DNA of 64,000 nt, taken from contig OX030956.1 of assembly GCA_943735955.1 (NCBI GenBank), positions 15,832,195-15,896,194 of the forward strand, read 5' to 3'. Below, piece by piece: positions 39,501-49,185 of the stretch (position 1 is the stretch's first letter; each line of letters opens with the position of its first letter). The translations under genes were made by a program, and so were the position numbers. The notes beneath the pieces were generated by a model. The model did not search any database and was not told the DNA's origin. It worked only from the letters and a program-made list of their open reading frames with translations. The DNA comes from Piscicola geometra (Eukaryota; Annelida; Clitellata; Hirudinida; Piscicolidae).

Positions 39501-42454
39501 ACGGTGAAGACGGTGAAGAGGGTGAAGACGGTGAAGACGGTGAAGACGGTGAAGACGATGAAGACGATGAAGACGGTGAAGACGATGAAGACGGTGAAGA
39601 CGATGAAGACGATGAAGACGGTGAAGACGGTGAAGACGGTGAAGACGGTGAAGACGATGAAGACGATGAAGACGATAAAGATGATGAAGAAGATGAAGAC
39701 GGTGAAGACGAACGATGAAGACGATGAAGACAGTGAAAACGGTGAAGACGGTGAAGACGCTGAAGACGGTGAAGACGATGAAGACGGTGAAGACGATGAA
39801 GACGGTGAAAACGATGAAGACGGTGAAGACGGTGAAGACGATGAGGACGATGAAGACGAAGAAGACGGTGAAGACGATGAAGACGGTGAAGACGGTGAAG
39901 ACGATGAAGACGGTCAAGACGAACGATGAAGACGATGAAGACAGTGAAGACGGTGAAGACGGTGAAGACGGTGAAGACGGTGAAGACGATGAAGACGGTG
40001 AAGACGATGAAGACGGTGAAGACGGTGAAGACGGTGAAGACGGTGAAGACGAACGATGAAGACGATGAAGACGGTGAAGACGATGAAGACGGTGAAGACG
40101 ATGAAGACAATGAAGACGAACGATGAAGACGATGAAGACGGTGAAGACGATGAAGACGAACGATGAAGACGGAGAAGACGGTGAAGACGGTGAAGACGGT
40201 GAAGACGGTGAAGACGGTGAAGACGGTGAAGACGGTGAAGACCATGAAGACGGTGAAGACGATGAAGACGGTGAAGACGATGAAGACGGTGAAGATGGTG
40301 AAGAAGAACGATGAAGACGATGAAGACGGTGAAGACGATGAAGACGATGAAAACGGTGAAGACGATGAAGACGGTGAAGACGATGAAGACGGTGAAGACG
40401 GTGAAGACGAACGATGAAGACGATGAAGACGGTGAAGACGATGAAGACGGTGAAGACGATGAAGACGATGAAGACGGTGAAGACGATGAAGACGGTGAAG
40501 ACGATGAAGACGGTGAAGACGGTGAAGACGGTGAAGACGAACGATGAAGACGATGAAGACGGTGAAGACGATGAAGACGATGAAAACGGTGAAGACGATG
40601 AAGACGGTGAAGACGATGAAGACGGTGAAGACGGTGAAGACGAACGATGAAGACGATGAAGACGGTGAAGACGATGAAGACGGTGAAGACGATGAAGACG
40701 GTGAAGACGATGAAGACGGTGAAGACGAACGATGAAGACGATGAAGACGATGAAGACGATGAAGACGATGAAGACGGTGAAGACGATGTAGACGATGAAG
40801 ACGGTGAAGACGGTGAAGACGATGAAGACGAACGATGAAGACGGAGAAGACGGTGAAGACGGTGAAGACGGTAAGACCATGAAGACGGTGAAGACGATGA
40901 AGATGGTGAAGACGGTGAAGACGATGAAGACGATGAAGACGGTGAAGACGATGAATACGATGAAGACGGTGAAGACGGTGAAGACGGTGAAGACGATGAA
41001 GACGATGAAGACGGTGAAGACGATGAAGACGGTGAAGACGGTGAAGACGGTGAAGACGGTGAAGACGATGAAGACGATGAAGACGGTGAAGACGGTGAAG
41101 ACGATGAAGACGATGAAGACGATGAAGACGGTGAAGACGATGAAAACGGTGAAGACGATGAAGACGGTGAAGACGGTGAAGACGGTGAAGACGATGAAGA
41201 CGGTGAAGACGATGAAGACGGTGAAGACGGTGAAGACGAACGATGAAGACGATGAAGACGGTGAAGACGATGAAGACGGTGAAGACGGTGAAGACGATGA
41301 AGACGATGAAGACGGTGAAGACGATGAAGACGATGAAGACGATGAAGACGGTGAAGACGAACGATGAAGACGATGAAGACGGTGAAGACGATGAAGACGG
41401 TGAAGACGGTGAAGACGATGAAGACGATGAAGACGGTGAAGACGATGAAGACGGTGAAGACGGTGAAGACGGTGAAGACGGTGAAGACGATGAAGACGAT
41501 GAAGACGGTGAAGACGGTGAAGACGATGAAGACGATGAAGACGATGAAGACGGTGAAGACGATGAAGACGGTGAAGACGATGAAGACGGTGAAGACGAAC
41601 GATGAAGACGATGAAGACGATGAAGACGATGAAGACGATGAAGACGGTGAAGACGATGTAGACGATGAAGACGGTGAAGACGGTGAAGACGATGAAGACG
41701 AACGATGAAGACGGAGAAGACGGTGAAGACGGTGAAGACGGTAAGACCATGAAGACGGTGAAGACGATGAAGATGGTGAAGACGGTGAAGACGATGAAGA
41801 CGATGAAGACGGTGAAGACGATGAATACGATGAAGACGGTGAAGACGGTGAAGACGGTGAAGACGATGAAGACGATGAAGACGGTGAAGACGATGAAGAC
41901 GGTGAAGACGGTGAAGACGGTGAAGACGGTGAAGACGATGAAGACGATGAAGACGGTGAAGACGGTGAAGACGATGAAGACGATGAAGACGATGAAGACG
42001 GTGAAGACGATGAAAACGGTGAAGACGATGAAGACGGTGAAGACGGTGAAGACGGTGAAGACGATGAAGACGGTGAAGACGATGAAGACGGTGAAGACGG
42101 TGAAGACGAACGATGAAGACGATGAAGACGGTGAAGACGATGAAGACGGTGAAGACGGTGAAGACGATGAAGACGATGAAGACGGTGAAGACGATGAAGA
42201 CGATGAAGACGATGAAGACGGTGAAGACGAACGATGAAGACGATGAAGACGGTGAAGACGATGAAGACGGTGAAGACGGTGAAGACGATGAAGACGATGA
42301 AGACGGTGAAGACGATGAAGACGGTGAAGACGGTGAAGACGGTGAAGACGGTGAAGACGATGAAGACGATGAAGACGGTGAAGACGGTGAAGACGATGAA
42401 GACGATGAAGACGATGAAGACGGTGAAGACGATGAAGACGATGAAGACGATGAA
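30528..42454 (+). repeat. 12-kb GAAGACGRT minisatellite with higher-order repeats
   Basis: About 1,300 copies of the 9-bp units GAAGACGGT and GAAGACGAT, with variants such as GAAGACAGT, GAAAACGGT, GAATACGGT and the 7-bp phase-shifting GAACGAT. The variants show longer periods: about 2.19-2.20 kb (for example GACAATTAAAACGAACGATG near 33650 and 35840) and 870 bp (40660-41530 against 41530-42400, almost identical). The plus strand is strongly purine-rich. As 9 is a multiple of 3 and no common unit is a stop codon, both strands contain thousand-codon open frames that are not genes. Confidence 0.97.
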
Positions 42455-42594
42455 AGGTGTTGGTTGATATAGACAGCAGTTAAAATAAAATTGTTTCACT
42501 CTTATCGTCTCTTATACGGCCTTATTTTCGTTTCACAAAAATTGAAACTCGATGTCTCACGCTAGTTAACTCTTGTATATTCTATAGGTATAGG
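42455..42594 (+). repeat. rDNA-array post-minisatellite spacer, left part
   Basis: AAGGTGTTGGTTGATATAGACAGC through CTATAGGTATAGG is identical in order to 51642-51788 and the other units. It stops at the target site of the 6.9-kb insertion. The last eight bases, GGTATAGG (42587-42594), are duplicated at 49535-49542. Confidence 0.92.
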
Positions 42595-42601
42595 TAGCAA
42601 C

Positions 42602-44242
42602 TAGAGGTCGGACCGGGTACCCGATCTGATCGGGTACCCGCGGGACTCCCGCGGGAACGGGAATGAAAATTAATTTCGGGACGGGAAAAGTCGGGAACCG
42701 GGAATAGGTTTTCGGGACGGGAACGGGAACGGGAATCAACATTCAAATCGGGAACGGGAAAAGACGGGAACGGGAATCAACTTTTAAATCGGGAACGGGA
42801 AAACGGGAATAACAGTTATTGGGATTGGATTCTTCAATGATTTTTCAGCAAACTTCCAAGTATGGAAATCTTTATTTCATCGATACTCCGTACTTAAAAT
42901 AAGTATTAAATGCAATGGAAAAGTATAACGAAGCCACTATTGCCAATATCTAAACCTCCAACACTACATTTGAAGTTGTTATGATGAGTCCAAAGATTAG
43001 GGAGATTAGAACAAATGGGTGATGATGAAAACTTTTCAGATGAAATCAAAATGGTCAGTTATATTATTTTAATTTTATAAATTAATACTTTGAATTTGAA
43101 TGATTAATTTCCAAATGATTGCTCAGTTGATCATTTCGACAAAAGAAAAGATGCCATTGATCTTATTCGTATGACAGCATGTCTGTTGCATCCCCAGTAT
43201 GAAAGAATAATAGGAAAAAAGTTTGGGATAGAAGAGAAATAAATACCAAGACTTTCATTAGAAAAAATGTAATTTTTTACAGCCATACCAAGCTGCAGTG
43301 CCTTTGAGAAAAAAACAAATGATGGTTATTTAGACCTATTATGTTTGTTTTTATAATGTAAAAATTATAATAAAATTATTATACTATCAAATTATACGAA
43401 TGATTTTATATTTGCAGTTGTAGAGAATAAGAATGTTGTTAAAAAACATATTTCTAACATTATTGAAGAATTAGTAATAATGAACAAAGAAAAAAATTCA
43501 GAAGAGGATGAATTGAACAAATATTCTCAATTACGTCCCAAAAAAATTTAAAATTATAAAGATGTTTTATTTTATTGGAGTAAAATGAGCAATTTTAAAA
43601 TAGTACAAGAAGTAGCCAAAATTTTGTTTAGTGTATCTGCATGTTATATTCGCTGTGAACAGAATTTTTCAATATGTGGTCGTTTAACCTCAGACCCAAA
43701 AACATCTCATTTGAAAGCTGAAACTCTTAACGGTTTAACCCGTGTGAAAAGCAATAAAGACTTGATTGAATAACTCAAAAACAATACTTTCATTTCAATA
43801 AATATTGAACTTTAAATCGTGTTTTTTTATTTCATTAAAAGAAATATTCTCTGACTTTCAAATAATAAATTTTAAGAAATTTTAGAACTAGCAAGTATGG
43901 GACCAGTAAAAACGGCAACGAAAATGAATAAAAAAACAAAAAGCTTTCGGGAACGAGTCGGGACGGGAAAAAAAATTTCGGGAACGGGACGGGAATCAAA
44001 ATTCTGATGTCCCATCGGGAACGGGACGGGACGGGAAAAAAAATTTCGGGAACGGGACGGGACGGGAATCAAAATTCTGATGTCCCATCGGGAACGGGAC
44101 GGGACGGGAAAAAAAATTTCGGGAACGGGACGGGACGGGAATCAAAATTCTGATGTCCCATCGGGAACGGGACGGGACGGGAAAAAAAATTTCGGGAACG
44201 GGACGGGACCGGGAATGAAAAATCGATCATGTCCGACCTCTA
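42602..44242 (+). mobile_element. hAT element with TAGAGGTCGGAC ends, copy 2, nested
   Basis: It has 12-bp inverted termini TAGAGGTCGGAC and a perfect 8-bp target duplication GTAGCAAC (42594-42601 and 44243-44250) that includes the first seven bases of the host transposon. GGGAACGGGACGGG-rich subterminal sequence includes about three 73-bp tandem units at 44005-44215. The only coding remnant is 43585-43773: EVAKILFSVSACYIRCEQNF and SICGRLTSDPKTSHLKAE, the C-terminal hAT dimerisation motif with a changed SER. No transposase is encoded, so it is a non-autonomous copy. Confidence 0.92.
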
Positions 44243-45016
44243 GTAGCAACCACCACGACGCTATGCTAATTAGCTTTAACCGGGGAATTTTTATGAATGA
44301 TAGTCATCGTATAAAACTGAATAACTTTAACTTATTAATGTTTTGACTAACGTCAATTGATAATTTTAAGGTTGAAAAATGAATTTTCTTTTCAATGAAT
44401 ATAATTTTAATAATATAAAAACTAAATAAAAATTTTAAAAGCGATAACTAGTTTTACACTATGTTATCCACAGTTTGGGCACCAGCATATTTTAAAGTTT
44501 TTCAAGTTGCTCTCTCAAAAAAGAGAGTATAAAAATAAAGTAAAGATTTTTAAAAACTTCTTCAAAAGTTCTATAAAATATGTCAAAAGCTATTAAATTT
44601 GACGAGCAGGGAATGAATTATAATGTTTTTAGAGAGAGGTGAAAGGTTTTTATTAAAACTCTCTAAAATCAGCAACATATTTTAAAAGATTGAATTATAT
44701 TTTGAAAATAAATTTAATTTTCTTCAAAATTATACTAAAATCATTGAGTTAAACCTATTTTTGAGCCCTCAAGACCACATCATACATACCCAGTATCGCC
44801 TGACATTTAGGAGTTTTAGGTTCTTTCTAGATAACTAAAAGTGCATGCGTAAAAGCTCGCAACACGCCATTTTGTCTCCTAATTTAATTCACATTCAAAT
44901 AAAGCATATAAAAACATGAATTAAAAAATATGAGAATTAAAATTGTAAATCAAAATTAGAAAGTTAACTTTGAAATGATTTTCGGACGCTTTTGACTCTC
45001 TAAATGCCTCTAAAGT

Positions 45017-45150
45017 TCTGAAAGTCAGTTTTGAATATACATTTTATTTATTTAAAACTCCCTTTTCGAGTCTAAAGTTTAGAGTCTAAACTTTAGACTC
45101 AAAAAAGAAGTTTTAAATAGATAAAATGTATATTCAAAATTGACTTTCAG
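45017..45150. repeat. Long perfect-arm hairpin
   Basis: CTGAAAGTCAGTTTTGAATA at the left pairs with TATTCAAAATTGACTTTCAG at the right. Further pairing through TTTTATTTATTTAAAACT and around a central AGTCTAAAGTTTAGAGTCTAAACTTTAGACT gives a stem of about 60 bp. It lies about 315 bp upstream of the transposon gene. Confidence 0.85.
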
Positions 45151-45407
45151 AAAACTTTTTGATACTTATGACTCTTTCAGGACAGGAAGACAACAATACA
45201 ATTTCTTCAAAAAATTCAAAATTGTATTATCGATTAGGACATCTCCAGTCCATCTTTATTATTGATTAGCAATTCCTCATCGCCATCTTAATTAATAATC
45301 GTCTTATTTTCTGTGATTTTTCTTCGTTATATCATAACCTTCATCTGAATTGGTATGCAAAAAAAATTTCTTTCGACATTGTTTTTTAAGATTTCTAAAC
45401 AAATATA

Positions 45408-45422
45408 TTCTTTATATAAAGA
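45408..45422 (+). promoter_or_regulatory. Putative TATA box of the transposon gene
   Basis: TTCTTTATATAAAGA lies about 45 bp upstream of the ATG at 45465, in otherwise AT-rich sequence. Position and form fit a core promoter but are not proof. Confidence 0.35.
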
Positions 45423-45464
45423 TTTAAACTAATCATATTTTTATCACAAGTTCAGCTCAATAAA

Positions 45465-48149
45465 ATGGAATTTCCGGGTCCTTTTTGTCAAGATCTTGGC
45501 ATTACTTGCCAAGATATAAAAAAAAATAATTTAAAAAAATATAATTCACTTAGCATGGGCTTAGTGCTTGAATTAAATAACTTCAGAAAAAATGAAAAAA
45601 TTACGACGAGACGTTTATTTGAGATCTTGGGGTCTATAAATGACAATTTTAATAATGTAAATATAAAATCTATGTTTTCCAAGATACTCTACATTGAACA
45701 ACAGGGAAATAAGTTTAAAAAGAACAAAACACTCAAAGGTTTTAAAAATTTAGACGAGTTTCTAAATTCAGAATTTGAACCTCCTGTCTCAAAATCAAAG
45801 GTGCAAAAAACGAAACTAGACGGAAAAGTTTCACATAATTCTTCGGTATGCATTACAAGAAATACTAAGACGCAAACTGGAAAAAAAGGTGTTTCTACAA
45901 TAGAATTAAAACGTGTTAAATTAAAGAATAAGTTAATAAATCTAAAGCAAAAACGTTTAACACAACTTAGTTACCTTATTAAAGAGCAAGCATCTAAATT
46001 CAAGCTAATTCGAGAAAGATGTGGCCATTATTCAATAAAAAATATAAATAAAAGAGATAAAAAAGCAAGAAAAAATAGACAACTTTTACGGGAAACTCTA
46101 AATAAACAAAAAAAACTTATGTTTCGATTGGGATTTTTAAATAAAAAATTAACTCTCGAGAACAAAAATGTGATAAGCCTTACCCAAGAACTGGATGAAA
46201 CAAAAAAACTAATTGCTAAACTCCAAAGTCGACTTGAAATGGAAGTCATTAAAAAAGTTAAAGCTCAAAAGTCTAAAAGTAGATTAATTATTAAAAATAA
46301 CATTTCTAATATGAGAATTTCTGATAATGAAAAAAACTGTAGCTTCAAAACAGATAATAAAGATAAACTAGAAAAAGTTCAAAATAAACTTCAAGAAAAT
46401 GATTTGGTGATTGAAAAGCTAGAAGAAGAATTGAATAAACTCAGGGTCTCTCATTTGGATTTGGGAACAAGATCGTCGGGCGGTTATTTTCCAAACAACA
46501 TAAGACACTGCGTAATTCAGTTGGCAGCTCTTGAAGTTGCCACCGAAAAAGTACCTCGGGTTATAGAGGCCGTTGGTAGAAATATATTTAAATACAATTT
46601 TAAAAGTAAAGACCTTCCAAAAGCTAGTACTGTAAGGAGAATGGTGGAGGAAGGTCATATAATGGCAAAATATTTAATAGTAAATAAAATAGAAAAATGC
46701 GATTTTTGGGGTTTACAAAGAGATGGGACAAGTCGGAAAAGAGAAAAAATTATTGATACTTCGATTACGTTCAACAATGGAGAGATTTTTAGCTTAGGTT
46801 TTACTAGTGTTCCTAGTGAAACCGCAGCTACAATAACAGAAGTGACTCAAAAACATTTGATTAAACTGGGTGAGCTTCAGATGAGTATTCAACATCATCC
46901 AGAAAATAATTTTGTAAAAGAAGCTTTAAAGAAAATGTCATTCACTATGACGGACAGGGCAGCTAAAGAAAAACTTGCTAACCTTATGCTGAAAGACTGG
47001 CAATTAAAAGAACTGGGAAAATCTGGAAAAGAAAAGAATCCACCAATACAAAACTTTTTCTGCATGGCCCATGTTTTTCTTGGATTCCATAAATATGCAT
47101 GTGAGGAGATCAAAAAATATGAAGTGAGTCTGGCAGAAGAAAATGGGCCACTAGGACAGAATTCAGTTCCCAGTATAAAGTTTGGGTGCAAAACTGAAAC
47201 GGTGGTGGAAGGAGTGGTGAGAATAACTTCAAGAACATTTGGACCAGCGGGGGACCATCTGGGGCTGAAAGATATGTGGGGAGCTTATTGTTCCGAAAAA
47301 GGTATCAAGTCAAAGATCGGTAATTATAAAGACAATAGGTTTAATGGCTTGTTTAAAACTGCAGCTGAAATAATGTATCATTATAATGATTTCTTAGAAG
47401 TACTTAATAAATCAAGTAAACTTAATAAAAGAATAAAATTAGTGAAAAAAGATCTAGAAAATAAAACTGTAATTTACATGTTATCATGCCTAACAATAAT
47501 TTATATTAAAGTGACTGGTCCATTCTGGAACCTTTTAGTCTCTGGAAATGTGGCATATCTTAATTTAAACATTCAAGTTCAAAACCTATATAAATATCTT
47601 CAAAAGTGCAAAGTTAACCCGCGTAAAATCTTCGAAGAATGGATCGACAAGGAATATTGTGTTGTTCATGAAAAAGTGTACCTTGAGGCTCTGGGAAAGA
47701 TAAATAAAGAAAACGCTATATTTACAGAAATGGTCAAGAAAGTGAGCACTGGCATCCTTAAAACCATAGAAAAACAAATGAACGATTTTTTTCCAAATGG
47801 TTCATTTAATACAAAACCTGATGCACGTGCAGTAGAAAGAACATCATTTGCACCACTAACGAATCTATCCTGCGAACATCATTTTGGGCAACTAGATAGT
47901 AGTCAGAGAAGGAGGCCAAATGCCAGCATCAACTACCACACATCCTTACAGATGTTAAAAAGAACAATAAAACCTCTTTCGGTGTGGTTATCCGAAAAGC
48001 CAGAGCAGGAAAAAATAAAACTATGGAACTTAGCTGGCAAAAAAAGAAAGATACAAGAGCTGCAAAAACAACAAGAAAAAAAGTGTTTACAAAAAGAACT
48101 TTTGGCTCAGATTAATTGCAAAAAGAAAAGGGTTAAGGATTTTATTTGA
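45465..48149 (+). CDS. 894-residue putative transposase, coiled coil plus RNase H-like core
   Basis: A single uninterrupted frame inside a transposon with intact ends. The start is the first ATG (AATAAAATGG context). Residues 1-120 contain no motif I know. Residues about 145-330 are Lys/Glu/Leu-rich coiled coil (LTQELDETKKLIAKLQSRLE). The core contains FWGLQRDGTSRKRE with Asp420, SFTMTDRAAKE with Asp497, NFFCMAHVFLGFHK with Cys533-x-x-His536, a VKVTGPFWNLL helix region, and LSCEHHFGQLDSSQRRRPN with Glu804. D-D-CxxH-E with an about 300-residue insertion before the Glu is the layout of hAT-like RNase H-fold transposases. From memory, similar DGTSR / MTDRA / CxAHxLLG / VTGPFW proteins occur as unnamed multicopy genes in invertebrates. 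Function as transposase is inferred, not shown. The C-terminus is basic (KKKRVKDFI). Confidence 0.75.
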   Translation: MEFPGPFCQDLGITCQDIKKNNLKKYNSLSMGLVLELNNFRKNEKITTRRLFEILGSINDNFNNVNIKSMFSKILYIEQQGNKFKKNKTLKGFKNLDEFLNSEFEPPVSKSKVQKTKLDGKVSHNSSVCITRNTKTQTGKKGVSTIELKRVKLKNKLINLKQKRLTQLSYLIKEQASKFKLIRERCGHYSIKNINKRDKKARKNRQLLRETLNKQKKLMFRLGFLNKKLTLENKNVISLTQELDETKKLIAKLQSRLEMEVIKKVKAQKSKSRLIIKNNISNMRISDNEKNCSFKTDNKDKLEKVQNKLQENDLVIEKLEEELNKLRVSHLDLGTRSSGGYFPNNIRHCVIQLAALEVATEKVPRVIEAVGRNIFKYNFKSKDLPKASTVRRMVEEGHIMAKYLIVNKIEKCDFWGLQRDGTSRKREKIIDTSITFNNGEIFSLGFTSVPSETAATITEVTQKHLIKLGELQMSIQHHPENNFVKEALKKMSFTMTDRAAKEKLANLMLKDWQLKELGKSGKEKNPPIQNFFCMAHVFLGFHKYACEEIKKYEVSLAEENGPLGQNSVPSIKFGCKTETVVEGVVRITSRTFGPAGDHLGLKDMWGAYCSEKGIKSKIGNYKDNRFNGLFKTAAEIMYHYNDFLEVLNKSSKLNKRIKLVKKDLENKTVIYMLSCLTIIYIKVTGPFWNLLVSGNVAYLNLNIQVQNLYKYLQKCKVNPRKIFEEWIDKEYCVVHEKVYLEALGKINKENAIFTEMVKKVSTGILKTIEKQMNDFFPNGSFNTKPDARAVERTSFAPLTNLSCEHHFGQLDSSQRRRPNASINYHTSLQMLKRTIKPLSVWLSEKPEQEKIKLWNLAGKKRKIQELQKQQEKKCLQKELLAQINCKKKRVKDFI

Positions 48150-48185
48150 TTTTTGTTTTTGTTTTTGCTTCTGTCTTATATGAAA

Positions 48186-48191
48186 AATAAA
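48186..48191 (+). terminator. Polyadenylation signal AATAAA
   Basis: AATAAA occurs 36 bp after the stop codon of the 894-codon gene, in a T-rich then A-rich context. Confidence 0.55.
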
Positions 48192-48666
48192 ATGTCAAAA
48201 ATGTTTTAAATATCTTAAATAGAAGAAACAACATTTAAATCAATCAACTTTATCATATTGGCGTAATGAACGAAACTCAGAAGCACTAAAAAGTTACTTT
48301 TTAATTTTATTGTCAAAATTAGCTTTTAATTTAGGTTTCAAATGTTAAGTTTTTTTTTAATTATAATTTCTAAAAAAAACTAATTTTGCGACATTAAGAG
48401 TCGAAAGCGTCAGAATTGCTCATTAAAAATCAATCTTTGGTTAGCAGCTGCCATCTTGGCAGCCGCTTTAACCGTAATGATTTTTTTAAATAGTTTGTCT
48501 TCTTATCTAATAATTTAGTTTTTTATTTATTTAAAATAATTATAGTAATTATAATTTATATCTTTTCTTGTTTTCTGGTTTTAAATTTATCTTGCTCTCG
48601 GAATTAAAATCTTCAACCAAGAACTGTCTAACTCTAACGGACTACAATAAAAACTTATTTTAAAAG
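48192..48666. other. 3' region of the transposon, no gene
   Basis: AT-rich, with no open frame of note. A short GCGACATTAAGAGTCGAAAGCGTC stretch recalls the GACGCTTTTGACTCT words near 44990 in inverted sense, which suggests subterminal inverted similarity inside the element. Confidence 0.4.
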
Positions 48667-48950
48667 GAAGAAGTGCCAAGGCCTCAAATTGAGCACTAAT
48701 GCATAGTTTGCAAGAACCCACTGGCTACCTACTTCACAAGGCAGATGAGCTCTGCAGATGAAGGACAGACTGTTAGAAGGAATCTTCAATACATGACTGT
48801 GTTTATGAATAAGTGCCAGGGCCTCAATTTGAACACCAGTGCACAGCTTGCTAGCACCCACTGGCTACTTACTTCACAAGGCAAATGAGCTCTGCAGATG
48901 AAGGACAGACTGTCAGAACGAATCTTCTACACATGACTGTTTATGTCTAT
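48667..48950. repeat. 141-bp tandem duplication
   Basis: Two copies (from 48667 and from 48808) share AAGTGCCA(A/G)GGCCTCAA, CACCCACTGGCTAC-like and GATGAAGGACAGACTGT blocks at roughly 85% identity. The sequence is GC-richer than its surroundings. No frame of interest is present. Confidence 0.85.
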
Positions 48951-48999
48951 TATCTATTGAAAACTGACGTATTAGACAATTATTACCTTACTTAGATGA

Positions 49000-49185
49000 C
49001 CCTTCTTTAAAGATGTCCATATATTTAAAACTCATCACCTCCTTATTTAACTACTTCTATATCATTATTTACTTTTCGTACGGATCTGAAGACATATCTG
49101 TTTAACAAATTCATTTACCAGCGCTCTTGAATTTGAGGAAAGAGCGCTATAGAAATTGATTTGATTGATTGATTGATTGAAAAAT
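49000..49185 (+). mobile_element. LINE 3' end (GATT-tailed family), copy 4, inside the transposon
   Basis: The frame RTDLKTYLFNKFIYQRS and stop at 49127-49129 is the C-terminus of an L2/CR1-type ORF2. It is followed by GAGCGCTATAGAAATTGATTT and (GATT)n. This copy identifies the family of the tail fragments at 541, 12664 and 16499. Confidence 0.8.

Larger units (their letters stand above)
44258..45464. other. 5' untranslated region of the 894-codon transposon gene
   Basis: AT-rich, without open frames. It contains the hairpin at 45017-45150 and a TATA-like sequence at 45411-45420. Confidence 0.6.

Noticed and set aside
30466..40245. Minus-strand open frame of 3,259 codons, and many long plus-strand frames of Glu/Asp or Lys/Thr/Val repeats
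   Set aside because: They lie within the 9-bp minisatellite, are open in several frames on both strands at once, start and end at phase-shifting variants, and have no splice sites, domains or promoter. They are a by-product of repeat length and composition.
42602..44242. Functional hAT transposase gene
   Set aside because: Only a 62-codon C-terminal remnant with a changed SER motif remains. The element is non-autonomous although its ends are perfect.
45488..47777. Antisense open frames (45488-45682, 46028-46249, 46419-46658, 46895-47191, 47586-47777)
   Set aside because: They are short shadows of the 894-codon gene, without recognisable domains.
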